64,000 nucleotides of DNA from the NCBI GenBank assembly GCA_903828955.1, contig CAIKOA010000031.1, positions 1 through 64,000 on the forward strand, in the 5' to 3' direction. Each line of letters starts with the position of its first letter. The stretch's first letter is position 1. The notes beneath the pieces were generated by a model that worked only from the letters and a program-made list of their open reading frames with translations, was not told the origin of the DNA and did not search any database. A program made the position numbers and the translations under genes. Shown piece after piece: positions 24,864-33,081 of the stretch. The DNA comes from an uncultured Microcaldota archaeon (GTDB taxonomy: Archaea > Micrarchaeota > Micrarchaeia > Anstonellales > Bilamarchaeaceae).

Positions 24864-25750
24864 CACCACGTAGGAGTGAATACGCCTACAACCCTCAATT
24901 TCGGGTTGCTTGGGTCGCAAACGAGCACCAAATCGCCCTTTCTGAATGCGATCGGCTTCTCCATCTTCAATTCGCCTTCGTTTACATTCGTGCTCACAAA
25001 TTGGAGATTCAGGTAGGCGTGCATCTTCCCCCGGACTTCATCGCGGTAGAAGGGGCTCTTCATGAAGGTTCCGTTCATATCATCCTTTAACTCAAAACCG
25101 TGCGCAAGGGGGACGAGTATTCCCCTTTCCGGAAGCTCCCCCTTGAATGCAATCCCGAAGCGGGTTCCCGGGCCTGCTTCTTCGGTATCTTTGTCCTGGA
25201 CCTGGATGCTCCGGATTTCCACGTCCTTCTTCTCAGGAAGGACAGTGAGCTTGTCGTGCTTCCTTATTGTGCCGCTTTTAAGGGCGCCCAAAGCGACATT
25301 CCCGACGCTTTTTACCGCGAATGCGCTATCTATGAGCCCGAAAGTGGAAGTATCGGCAGGAACCTCTGCAGGAAGCGCCAGGATCTTTTCTTTGGCGGCT
25401 TCCGGGGTTTCCACCTTTTCGTATTTTTCGAGAACGGTTCCCTTAAGAGGGAGCGGAACGGAGGAAATTATCATCCCCTTATCCTTATGCAGGAGGTCAA
25501 GGGAGACGATTAATTCTCCCACGTACTGGTTGAGCTGGTCCACTTCCAGAACCACGTAATCCGCCATTGAGAGCGTATAGAGAAGGGGCTGGATTTTCTG
25601 GGGGTAAAGGGAAGGCTCAATCAGGGTAATTATGCGCCCCTGGAAGCTGGTCGTATAGAAGGAAATGTCCCCTTTTCCGGTCTCCTTTCCAACCAATTTG
25701 CAGAATTTTTCCCTTGATTCCGGATTATCCGAAAGAACTGCGATAAACAT
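24863..25750 (-). CDS. SelB/EF-Tu-like protein with degenerate G domain
   Basis: 295 residues. The N-terminal 110 residues align in layout with the GTPase domain of SelB/EF-Tu but lack a P-loop (NPESREKFCKLVGKE stands where GxxxxGK should be) and NKxD. Residues about 120-290 are the two beta-barrel domains (LIDSAFAVKSVGNVALGALK, GTRFGIAFKGELPERG). Such pseudo-GTPase relatives of SelB are known in archaea that do not use selenocysteine; they probably bind tRNA, ribosome or another factor without GTP hydrolysis. Repeat copy A abuts the stop. Confidence 0.8.
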   Translation of the reverse strand: MFIAVLSDNPESREKFCKLVGKETGKGDISFYTTSFQGRIITLIEPSLYPQKIQPLLYTLSMADYVVLEVDQLNQYVGELIVSLDLLHKDKGMIISSVPLPLKGTVLEKYEKVETPEAAKEKILALPAEVPADTSTFGLIDSAFAVKSVGNVALGALKSGTIRKHDKLTVLPEKKDVEIRSIQVQDKDTEEAGPGTRFGIAFKGELPERGILVPLAHGFELKDDMNGTFMKSPFYRDEVRGKMHAYLNLQFVSTNVNEGELKMEKPIAFRKGDLVLVCDPSNPKLRVVGVFTPTW

Positions 25751-25804
25751 GATTCCACCCGAAAAGGAATTGAAAAAGAAGATTTTTTAATTGGGGCGCT
25801 CGCC

Positions 25805-26716
25805 CTATTCCGTTTTTTCAGGAGGATCCGGGAATATTTTTCGCGTTTTCTGGGAATTCTCCAGGAAGCCGCCCTTGCCCACGCGTATTTTCGGGTCGAT
25901 AAATTTGTTGTAGCTGTCCGCAAAGTACCTGAGAACCACCGGGTCCTTGAATATTTCCTCCATAAGGGCGAAATTACGGGGGGAAAATGCGCCTTCGAAA
26001 TCCGGGTCCGCGAAAATTTCGCGCATTATCCAGAGGCGCATTCCGAGGGAAACTGAGATTTCATTCACTATTTCCGCCTTTGCGGCCTCTTTCCGGACCA
26101 GGTCTATCTCCGCAAACTGGGTCGAATGGAACGGGTAGAGGATCCTGGAGGCGAAAACTATCGGCTCGAGGTAATCCGGGTAAGAATAGAGAATGTCCCT
26201 GTATTCCCTTACCGGAACCCTTAATCCGTGGCCGACCGGGGAAAGCCTCAGGAGCGGGGTCGCCCCGTCTTCCAATTCAAGGTGGGAAAGCGCGAAATTG
26301 TCCAGGACCTCTATCTGCCACCTGGACCTTGCGGTGATGGATGGGTTGTGGGCAATTGCACGGGAAACCGGAAGAAGGGCCTTTTCCCATATCAACGCGC
26401 GCAGTTCAAGATATCCGCGGATTGCGTCGAAGCCCTCCTGGCACATGATGCCCCGGAATACCTTTCCCTTCTCGAGCCAGATGGGTGCGGCTTTGAAATC
26501 GTAGCAGAGTTCTACTTTCCCCTTTTCTTTCGTGCTGTTCCTGGCCCGGTAGAGGATGCTTTTGAGCGTTTCTTCGTGCATGCCGAACCGTGCCGCGGCT
26601 TCCGCCATCGAAATTTTGCGTGAAGTGGGCCTGGAGGCGGGTTTGGCATTCCTGAAATGATTGCGCAAACGCTCCATCCTTGCGTGCCTTCCTTCCCCGG
26701 GGATGACTGCCTGCAT
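25805..26716 (-). CDS. Unknown protein, HTH-like N-terminus (paralog B)
   Basis: 303 residues. A basic N-terminus (residues 1-35) leads into a helix-turn-helix-like segment (MAEAAARFGMHEETLKSILY) and a mixed domain that shares VELCYDF, 'LGMRLWIMRE' and the overall length with the gene at 23466-24359. TATA-like TTTTAATA lies near 26753. Sequence-specific DNA binding is a guess from the N-terminus only. Confidence 0.55.
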   Translation of the reverse strand: MQAVIPGEGRHARMERLRNHFRNAKPASRPTSRKISMAEAAARFGMHEETLKSILYRARNSTKEKGKVELCYDFKAAPIWLEKGKVFRGIMCQEGFDAIRGYLELRALIWEKALLPVSRAIAHNPSITARSRWQIEVLDNFALSHLELEDGATPLLRLSPVGHGLRVPVREYRDILYSYPDYLEPIVFASRILYPFHSTQFAEIDLVRKEAAKAEIVNEISVSLGMRLWIMREIFADPDFEGAFSPRNFALMEEIFKDPVVLRYFADSYNKFIDPKIRVGKGGFLENSQKTRKIFPDPPEKTE

Positions 26717-26880
26717 AGGAGTTGATATGTGTCAATAAGAGTATTAAAAGGCTGTTGCAGAAGCAGGAAGGGGGGAGAAAATGGGGCTTTTCCCAAAATC
26801 GGGCCTTAACAAACCATTAATAAATTTCACCCTTCATAAATAAGCATAGAATGAACGAATTTTTCGTTTAAGTGATGAGA

Positions 26881-28152
26881 ATGGTGGAGTTTAGCCAGAT
26901 GTCGTTGAGCCAGAAAACGCTCAACTCTTTGAATAGGTTAGGGTACATAAATGCAACGGAAGTGCAGGAGAAGGCAATCCCCCTTATTTTACTTGGGGAG
27001 AACCTCATTGTCAGAAGCAAGACCGGAACCGGAAAAACCGCTGCGTTTGGAATCGGGCTCATTGAGAGACTCGTTGCGGAGCCGGGAAAGAGGGCGCTCG
27101 TGCTTGCGCCTACGCGCGAACTTGCAATCCAGATCCACAAGGAATTGAGCGAGATTGCGCATGAGCAGCACCTTAAGCTTGCGGTTGTGTACGGGGGGGC
27201 GGGAATGGAGCCCCAGATACAGGCGCTCAGGAAAAAACCCGAAATCATAATCGCAACCCCTGGAAGATTGCTCGACCACGCGGAAAGGGGCAATGTGCAC
27301 CTCGGGCATTATGAAATCGTGGTGCTCGACGAAGCGGACGAAATGCTGGACATGGGCTTCAAGGACGAGATGGACAGGATAATGTCGCAGATTCCGGAAA
27401 ACCGGAACGTATTGCTATTCTCCGCAACGGTTGATGAACTCATATTGGAACTGGTTTCGAACTATATGCGCGGGCCTGCGGAAACAATTGAGCTTGGAGA
27501 AAAGGAGAAAGTGGAAACGATTTCCGAGGATTTCGTTCAGGTTTCAAGAAAGGACAAATTCGTTAAATTAAAGGAGATTCTGCGCGCGCAGGATTACGGC
27601 CGCGTGCTCATTTTCATGGCAACAAAGAGAGGGGTGGATTTCCTGCAGGACAAATTGGTGAACAATGGGTTCCATGCTGAAGCAATCCATGGGGATTTGA
27701 GCCAGTCGCGCAGGGAGCGCGTAATGAACTCTTTCAAGGAAGGGAAAATAAAAATACTCGTTGCCTCGGATGTTGCCGCGCGCGGAATTCATGTAGAGGA
27801 CATTGGATTAATTGTAAATTACGATGAGGCGCAGGATGCGGATACGCACCTGCACCGGGTTGGCCGCATCGGAAGGATGGGGAAGGAGGGCCGGGCAATC
27901 ACTTTTGTTGAAAACATTGGGGCGGAGCACAGCGAAAGCAGGAATGACCTTAACCATCCGGATTTTGCCTGGATGAGCGGCGGGGGAACCGAAGGCGGAA
28001 GCGGGTTCCGGCCACATGAGCATTTTCACAGGGATGGGCACTCTCGCAAGCCGCCCTGGAAGGGAAGGGCCGGGGACCAGCGGAGCAGGCCGCACTCGGG
28101 CGGGGGGCCGCGTGAAGTTCGCGGGCACTCGAAGAGAAGCTGGCACAAGTAA
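26881..28152 (+). CDS. DEAD-box RNA helicase
   Basis: 423 residues from the ATG at 26881, four bases after GTGAT as in csl4 and ndk. All motifs are present: ATEVQEKAI (Q), SKTGTGKT (I), PTRELAIQ (Ia), TPGR (Ib), DEAD (II), SAT (III), ATKRGVDF (IV), ARGIHV (V) and HRVGRIGRMG (VI). A Gly/His/Arg-rich tail of about 60 residues probably adds RNA affinity. ATP-dependent RNA unwinding; ribosome assembly or RNA decay are typical roles. It resembles DeaD/CsdA-type enzymes. Confidence 0.95.
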   Translation: MVEFSQMSLSQKTLNSLNRLGYINATEVQEKAIPLILLGENLIVRSKTGTGKTAAFGIGLIERLVAEPGKRALVLAPTRELAIQIHKELSEIAHEQHLKLAVVYGGAGMEPQIQALRKKPEIIIATPGRLLDHAERGNVHLGHYEIVVLDEADEMLDMGFKDEMDRIMSQIPENRNVLLFSATVDELILELVSNYMRGPAETIELGEKEKVETISEDFVQVSRKDKFVKLKEILRAQDYGRVLIFMATKRGVDFLQDKLVNNGFHAEAIHGDLSQSRRERVMNSFKEGKIKILVASDVAARGIHVEDIGLIVNYDEAQDADTHLHRVGRIGRMGKEGRAITFVENIGAEHSESRNDLNHPDFAWMSGGGTEGGSGFRPHEHFHRDGHSRKPPWKGRAGDQRSRPHSGGGPREVRGHSKRSWHK

Positions 28153-28171
28153 ACAAATTAATTTTAATTTT

Positions 28172-28873
28172 CTATTTTTTATGGTGCCGCACCACGACTG
28201 CGGTTCCGCTTTTCAGAGTGGGGTTCTTGAGCATTAAGAGGATTTCCTGTGCGACTTCGCTTGGGGAGAATTCTGCGCGCTTTCCCGGGGCTATCTGGTC
28301 CCACATTCTGGTTTGGGTCGCTCCCGGGCAGACTGCAAAAACCTTTATCCCTTTTTCAGAGAGCTCCCCTGCAAGGGCCTGCGTAAAGCCGATTATTGCA
28401 AACTTGGTTGCGGAATAAACTGCCAGCTGCGGATATCCATGAAGGCCAGCAATCGAAGCGGTGTTGATTATTATTCCGCCTTCTTCCATATACCTGAGGG
28501 CTTCGCTCGTTGAGTAGACCATTCCCCTGAAATTAACCTCAATCATCGCGTCAATCTGCTCTTTCGTGTTTTCTTCGAAATTGCTCTGGGTAAGCACTCC
28601 TGCATTGTTTACGAGTATGTCGACTGCGCCGTATTTCTTTGTGAACTGGGCGTAGATGCGCACGATCTCCTTGTAATTGCGGATGTTGGCTTCGAGCTGC
28701 ATGCATTCCTGGCCGATGTTTTCGATGTCTCTTGCGGTCTGCTTGAGTTCGCCCCGGTCTAAGCCGCAGATTGCGATGTCCGCGCCGTTCCTTGCGAGCA
28801 TTAATGCGATTGCCTTTCCTATTCCCCTTCCGCCTCCGGTAACTAGGGCGGCCTTTCCTTCTAAAAGTCTCAT
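28172..28873 (-). CDS. Short-chain dehydrogenase/reductase (FabG-like)
   Basis: 233 residues, typical for classical SDRs. NAD(P) site TGGGRGIGKAIAL, structural NNAG, catalytic YSATKFA (Tyr-x3-Lys) with a serine in NTASIAG. The C-terminus is short. FabG-like sequence, but no other fatty-acid genes are nearby, so the substrate is open. It is convergent with the helicase gene. Confidence 0.9.
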   Translation of the reverse strand: MRLLEGKAALVTGGGRGIGKAIALMLARNGADIAICGLDRGELKQTARDIENIGQECMQLEANIRNYKEIVRIYAQFTKKYGAVDILVNNAGVLTQSNFEENTKEQIDAMIEVNFRGMVYSTSEALRYMEEGGIIINTASIAGLHGYPQLAVYSATKFAIIGFTQALAGELSEKGIKVFAVCPGATQTRMWDQIAPGKRAEFSPSEVAQEILLMLKNPTLKSGTAVVVRHHKK

Positions 28874-28931
28874 AAGTGGATTTCTCTAATCAATATTAAA
28901 ATCCTTTCAGCAAGAAAATAACTCCTGTTAT

Positions 28932-29005
28932 GCCCTTTTAGTCTAGCCTGGACAGGACACGGGCCTCCGGAGCCTGAGACCGGGGTTCAAATCCCCGAAG
29001 GGGCG
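28932..29005 (+). tRNA. tRNA-Arg (anticodon CCG)
   Basis: 74 bases folding into a full cloverleaf: acceptor GCCCTTT/AAGGGGC, D arm GTCT/GGAC with GG in the loop, anticodon arm CGGGC-CTCCGGA-GCCTG, T arm CGGGG-TTCAAAT-CCCCG. Anticodon CCG reads CGG. The discriminator is G and CCA is not encoded. No intron. TATA-like ATTAAAAT lies near 28895-28902. Confidence 0.95.
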
Positions 29006-29059
29006 TAGAAAGTTCAGCAAATGATATTTGGAAAATGTTTTTCTTTTCCGCGCTGCTGA

Positions 29060-29085
29060 CCTTTTCTTTTTACAAAAAGAAAAGG
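29060..29085. terminator. Bidirectional poly-T hairpin
   Basis: Perfect 12-base inverted repeat, CCTTTTCTTTTT and AAAAAGAAAAGG, with a 2-base loop. The T-rich arm is read as poly-U in either direction, fitting termination of tRNA-Arg on the plus strand and of the candidate RNA on the minus strand. Confidence 0.55.
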
Positions 29086-29545
29086 GCGGCATCAAATCCC
29101 CGAGAGGGCGTACACCATGCAGGGGAGGTCCCCCTCAAATCGAGTAGCAAACCCGACCGAAGGTCGGAAATTGATACTCGTCTATTTGCTACTCAATTTG
29201 ACCGCCTGGTGGAACCTACCCCCGCGATGTTCTCACGTCCTTAGATGACTTTGTCGCTCTTAGTCCATCTCCTTACGCACGAGTTAAAGATTCAGAATTC
29301 TAAGGGATTGAAAAAAAGAGAACTAGACCATATGTGCACTTTCTGGACTCGGTCGGAAACGCACGGAGCAGGCCGATACGAACTTAACCCCTCAGACAAC
29401 CCCTAATGCATAACCGCACAGAAGGCTTACATGCCAAGCATGGGTTTCATGCAGAGAGACGAGGTCCAGTCACCGCATTTATGGCCGAAACTTGACAGAG
29501 GTACCAACTATGCACCTTTTTCCAAGGCACCCGAAATGTCCAAGT
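29086..29545 (-). ncRNA. Candidate structured RNA, unassigned
   Basis: Gene-free block of about 460 bases with many paired segments: 29135-29151 with 29185-29201 (17 bases, one mismatch) enclosing 29153-29158/29162-29167; 29122-29129 with 29214-29222; 29243-29250 with 29262-29270; 29271-29275 with 29301-29305; 29349-29354 with 29371-29376. TATA-like TTTAAATA lies 25 bases upstream on the minus strand and a poly-T hairpin at the other end, so the minus strand is favoured. I could not match it to RNase P RNA, SRP RNA or rRNA. Strand and ends are inferences. Confidence 0.4.
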
Positions 29546-29569
29546 GCATCCCTAAAGAGGAAGTGCAAA

Positions 29570-29577
29570 TATTTAAA
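29570..29577 (-). promoter_or_regulatory. TATA box of candidate RNA
   Basis: The minus strand reads GGTTTAAATATTT here. No protein start follows within 500 bases on that strand, so it most simply serves the structured RNA. Confidence 0.5.
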
Positions 29578-29674
29578 CCTGCGTACTAAAAAATTTGTTT
29601 TTGACGGAAAAGAGGGCGCAAAAATCTCTCTTTTTCGCAAGGCTATTACACGTAGATTAAGGCATTCACACCCT

Positions 29675-30286
29675 CTACTCACGTGCGGAATAGACATAAA
29701 GAAGGCGTTGGAAAACGGTAAGGATTGAGAGAAATGTTGCAAGAATGATTGCATAAACGAAATAGTCCATTGAGAGGAGAATTCCCGCTCCAAGCCCCAC
29801 TGCAATGAGAAGGACGCGCTCGCTTCGCTCGAACAATCCACCCATTGCCTTTGCCTTTTCCGGAGAAATTACGCAGTTGTAGGCCGCGTACGCGCGAATG
29901 AAGGCGGGCATGCATGTTCCGAAGAAGGTTAGTGCCGCAATCCAGATTTTTGGATCTATGAATATTGCTGGAAGCGGGTAGAAAAGAAATGCGAATAGGA
30001 AGAAGAACTCCATGAAGCGGTCTGAAATTCCATCCAGGAAGGCGCCGAACTTAGTGGTTTCGTTGCGGGCGCGGGCAACTGCGCCATCCACCGCATCAAG
30101 AAGCCCGGCCAGAATGAAGAGGGCAAGCCCGAGAAGGAGGTTTTGGGTGAATGCGATTACTCCTGCTGCTGCAAGCGCAACCAGGAGGGCAAGAATTGTC
30201 CACTGGTTTGGGGAAAGCGGGATTACTGCAAGTGCGGAACCGATTTTCCCCTGCAATCCCCTGGACGCCTTTGACTCTTTGAGCAT
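29675..30286 (-). CDS. CDP-alcohol phosphatidyltransferase family protein
   Basis: 203 residues with about six membrane helices and the complete active-site motif DGx2ARx8Gx3Dx3D (DGAVARARNETTKFGA, then FLDGISDR). Enzymes of this family transfer a phospho-alcohol onto CDP-lipid; in archaea the product is an archaetidyl lipid such as archaetidylinositol phosphate. The alcohol cannot be told from the motif. Confidence 0.88.
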   Translation of the reverse strand: MLKESKASRGLQGKIGSALAVIPLSPNQWTILALLVALAAAGVIAFTQNLLLGLALFILAGLLDAVDGAVARARNETTKFGAFLDGISDRFMEFFFLFAFLFYPLPAIFIDPKIWIAALTFFGTCMPAFIRAYAAYNCVISPEKAKAMGGLFERSERVLLIAVGLGAGILLSMDYFVYAIILATFLSILTVFQRLLYVYSARE

Positions 30287-30348
30287 TTCAACCTCTCTTA
30301 GGAATAGCTGCAGTTGCTTTTTTAAATAATGAGGGGAAAGTGTGCGCT

Positions 30349-31140
30349 ATGGCAAAGAAATCTGTTTCTAAAAAATCAACGGGCGTGAAGAAAAATGCCG
30401 TGAAAAAGGCGGCGGCAAAGAAAGCGGCAGCCCCGGAAATTAAACCGCCTGAAGTTCCCCCCGTGGATAAAAAGCTGGTGGAATGGAGAAAGAACCTGAT
30501 GGCGCCCGCGGAGCGTGCAATGGTCGATTTCTTCCTTTATCCGGTTGCGAAAAACAGGATGGAAAAGGAAGCCGCAAAGAAAGTTATGCATGAGTGCTAC
30601 AAGAAGGGGGACGACGTAGTGAAGCAATTCATCCTCTTCATTGCGCATGAGCAGCTTTCCCGGGTTGCGGGATTGCGCATGATGCACAACTTTGCGCATT
30701 TCCGGAAGGAACTGCCAAAGGAGGCGGACGTAAGCGAAGTAAGGAAGGCGGTTTACAGGAGCATGTTCAACTATACCACTTCAACTGAGGGAATTTCCGA
30801 ACTAATCGCTTTCCTTGGGGAAATAGGGGACGATGGGGCTGCAAAACTAATCAGTTACCACCTTTCATATTACGGAACATACGACGGGCCTGCGATGCAG
30901 ATTTTGAGGAACGCATCAATGGATGCGCTAAAGAATTGCCATACCACGTATGCGCTGGAGGTTCTGCTCAATTACGCAAAATACTCGGACCGGAATGAGC
31001 GCGCGCTTTATGCGCTTGGGGAATGGAAAGGAAAAATCGACAGCCTGAAGATGCCTCCGGAAGAGAAGAAGCTCTACAAAAAGCAGATAGATGAGCTCCT
31101 AGTAACAAGCGGAAAGGAAAAGCACGAATATTACCGCTGA
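30349..31140 (+). CDS. Lys/Ala-tailed HEAT-like protein
   Basis: 263 residues from the ATG at 30349; TATA-like TTTTAAAT near 30318 supports it. Residues 1-35 are a basic tail with repeated KKAAAKKAAA, then a Pro stretch; residues about 45-263 are helical, with HEAT-like pairs (EEKKLYKKQIDELL, ALEVLLNYAKYSDRNERALY). The tail resembles histone-like nucleic-acid-binding tails. No family assigned. Confidence 0.6.
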   Translation: MAKKSVSKKSTGVKKNAVKKAAAKKAAAPEIKPPEVPPVDKKLVEWRKNLMAPAERAMVDFFLYPVAKNRMEKEAAKKVMHECYKKGDDVVKQFILFIAHEQLSRVAGLRMMHNFAHFRKELPKEADVSEVRKAVYRSMFNYTTSTEGISELIAFLGEIGDDGAAKLISYHLSYYGTYDGPAMQILRNASMDALKNCHTTYALEVLLNYAKYSDRNERALYALGEWKGKIDSLKMPPEEKKLYKKQIDELLVTSGKEKHEYYR

Positions 31141-31182
31141 ATCGGCGGAAATTAAAATTATTTTTTTCTTATTCCTTTTTAT

Positions 31183-32160
31183 TCAGCCCGCAAGAGGGTA
31201 AATAAGGTTGGAGTCGCACTCCGCGGTCTCTGCAAAGAAGCCCGAGATGAATAGTTTTGGATACCCGAGCACCGGGAGCTTGAAGAGGATTTTTCCCTTG
31301 TAATTATTGGAAGAGGGCGCTGTGTTCCCAAGGTGAACCGAGTAATCGTAAACCTGGATGTCGAAGACCGGGTTGTTGTCCCCCTTGGTCAGATAATAGG
31401 TTTCCCCGCCTGAGTGGATTTTGAAGAAGAGGCGGTGAATTATGTCACCGGTATAGGAGTAAAGGTCCCCTTTGGGCGGAGAATAGACAATGGTATCGTG
31501 GGAAATGTTCGTGAGGTAGCGCGTAGTGCCGAAATCAACGGAAGTTACGCAGGGCGTAATGAGCCCGAGCTTGCCTTTCTCTCGTGTGCATGAGCCGTAG
31601 TGGAACGTGAACGGGCCGCGCTGCTCGGAAAAATCCTCTGGGGAATTAACGAATGCGCTGCAAACCTCGTTTCTCTGTTGGGCGCAATAGGAGTAAATGG
31701 AGCCATTGACCTTGAACGAGCTCCCGTCCTTTAAATAAATTGTGACTTCGGATGCCTGCAGGGCGGAAAGTTCGGCAGGTGAAAGCTCGACGTCGTAGCC
31801 GGTGGGTTCTGCGCCCTGCACGATTATCAAATCCCCCCTCTCCACATTCGGGAGCATTGAGCAGGAAACGACCGCATTTATCGGAACCGGGGAATGGAGT
31901 ATTATTGTAAGGGCAAACCAGAGGATTACGATTGCGACCAATGAGATTACGGTGTCTTTCAGCTCCTCCTTCCAGCCCCTCTTGTTGCTGCCAATCCAGA
32001 TTTCAACCGCAACCGTTCCTATGAGGGCGATTGCAAACAGGATTCCGAAAAATGAATTCTTCGTAAGGACATAGAAAAGAAGGAGGGCGACAAGAAGCCC
32101 GATTTGCGCATATGCGTTCTCAGAATACTGCTTGAGCAGGCTCTTGAAATCCGTTGCCAT
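31183..32160 (-). CDS. Type I signal peptidase, ER/archaeal type
   Basis: 325 residues. Three membrane helices in the first 90 residues, then the catalytic domain: Ser101 in VVSCSMLPNVERGD, His242 in GDIIHRLFF and Asp261 in TKGDNNPVFD give the Ser-His-Asp set of Sec11-like enzymes rather than the bacterial Ser-Lys dyad. The large middle insertion (about 120-225) is unusual. It removes signal peptides of the many exported proteins encoded in this window. It starts three bases after rpoL. Confidence 0.88.
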   Translation of the reverse strand: MATDFKSLLKQYSENAYAQIGLLVALLLFYVLTKNSFFGILFAIALIGTVAVEIWIGSNKRGWKEELKDTVISLVAIVILWFALTIILHSPVPINAVVSCSMLPNVERGDLIIVQGAEPTGYDVELSPAELSALQASEVTIYLKDGSSFKVNGSIYSYCAQQRNEVCSAFVNSPEDFSEQRGPFTFHYGSCTREKGKLGLITPCVTSVDFGTTRYLTNISHDTIVYSPPKGDLYSYTGDIIHRLFFKIHSGGETYYLTKGDNNPVFDIQVYDYSVHLGNTAPSSNNYKGKILFKLPVLGYPKLFISGFFAETAECDSNLIYPLAG

Positions 32161-32162
32161 AA

Positions 32163-32438
32163 CTAGGCCTTGAACTTGGAGATGCTCTCGCGGAACTCCG
32201 CGATCTCGGTTGTGAGCGCTTCAACCGCCTTGTTGATTGCGGTTGTGGGCGAGCCTTTCTTTGTGCGCAGGAAGATTTTCGGGCTGCCTACCAGCGGGTG
32301 CTCGATTTTGTAGGCCGCAAAATCAACTTCCGGCATCTGGTTCAGCTTGTGCACGAGTATTTCCGGAAGAGTGCTGTCTTCCCCAATTAATTCGAATTCC
32401 AGTTCGTTTTTTTCTTCTTTCACAACCTTAATCTCCAC
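32163..32438 (-). CDS. rpoL: RNA polymerase subunit L (Rpo11)
   Basis: 91 residues from a GTG that follows GAGGTG by five bases. FELIGEDSTLPEILVHKLNQ and YKIEHPLVGSPKIFLRT are characteristic of the Rpo11/Rpb11 dimerisation domain, which pairs with Rpo3 in polymerase assembly. It sits between csl4 and the signal peptidase gene; the csl4-rpoL pairing is widespread in archaea. Confidence 0.92.
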   Translation of the reverse strand: MEIKVVKEEKNELEFELIGEDSTLPEILVHKLNQMPEVDFAAYKIEHPLVGSPKIFLRTKKGSPTTAINKAVEALTTEIAEFRESISKFKA

Positions 32439-32448
32439 TTCAACACCT

Positions 32449-33009
32449 CTAGATAGGAATATTGCCGTATTTGCGGTAGTCTGTTGCGGTCTTCCTGGTT
32501 TCCCTGTGCCCATCCGGGCAGGAAAGCATGCCGCGGCCGCCCTTATTTTCTAGCGGCTTCCTGCATACTGAGCAGAATGCCTTTATAACTCCGAGTTCAG
32601 GGTCGCGGGTGGTTAGTTCCGCTTTCTCCCCTTCGATTGTGACCACGCGTGCGCGGATGATGTCCCCTATGCGGAATGCGTCCCTAACCATGCGGGTAAA
32701 GCCTTGCGACATGTTGCGCACCGGGATTTTCCCTTCGGGCGGAGCAGCCGGAAGAACCCCTTCCTTGCGCTCGGGGTAAATCACCACGATTGCAAAAGAA
32801 TCCATTACCATGATTACTGTGCCGTAGACGATATCCCCCTCTTTGAGGGAGGGCTTGCTAATCCGTGTTTTCACCGTACCGGATGATTCGTCTGCGTGCC
32901 CCACTGCCGCGGCGAAGATTTCGTCTCCAGCGGCATACGTGGTTGCGCCTTCTGCATAAACTTCCCCGGGCCCTACATATTCGCCGGGAAGAAGAATCTT
33001 TTCACTCAT
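32449..33009 (-). CDS. csl4: Exosome RNA-binding subunit Csl4
   Basis: 186 residues from MSEKILLPGEYVG, four bases after GTGAT. N-terminal beta domain, central S1 domain (GDIVYGTVIMVMDSFAIVVI, DIIRARVVTIEGEKAELTT) and C-terminal zinc ribbon (CSVCRKPLENKGGRGMLSC). It forms part of the cap of the archaeal exosome and helps recruit RNA substrates and DnaG. First gene of the csl4-rpoL-signal peptidase operon. Confidence 0.92.
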   Translation of the reverse strand: MSEKILLPGEYVGPGEVYAEGATTYAAGDEIFAAAVGHADESSGTVKTRISKPSLKEGDIVYGTVIMVMDSFAIVVIYPERKEGVLPAAPPEGKIPVRNMSQGFTRMVRDAFRIGDIIRARVVTIEGEKAELTTRDPELGVIKAFCSVCRKPLENKGGRGMLSCPDGHRETRKTATDYRKYGNIPI

Positions 33010-33081
33010 AAATATCACTTAGAAGATTAAGAGTTATTCATTCAAAAACATTTAAAAAGGGAATTAAGGGGCTCCCGGGGC

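Noticed and set aside
26851-26871. Six-codon leader frame before the DEAD-box gene
   Set aside because: Too short to support; the Shine-Dalgarno of the helicase begins right after it, but there is no evidence of translation.
28987-29112. Integrated element bounded by tRNA attachment sites
   Set aside because: Only about 85 bases lie between the copies and no integrase gene is in the window.
29086-29545. RNase P RNA or SRP RNA
   Set aside because: Local matches exist, but the CR-I box (GAGGAAAGTCC) is missing, the box order is wrong and the SRP helix-8 loop has an insertion; identity not supported.
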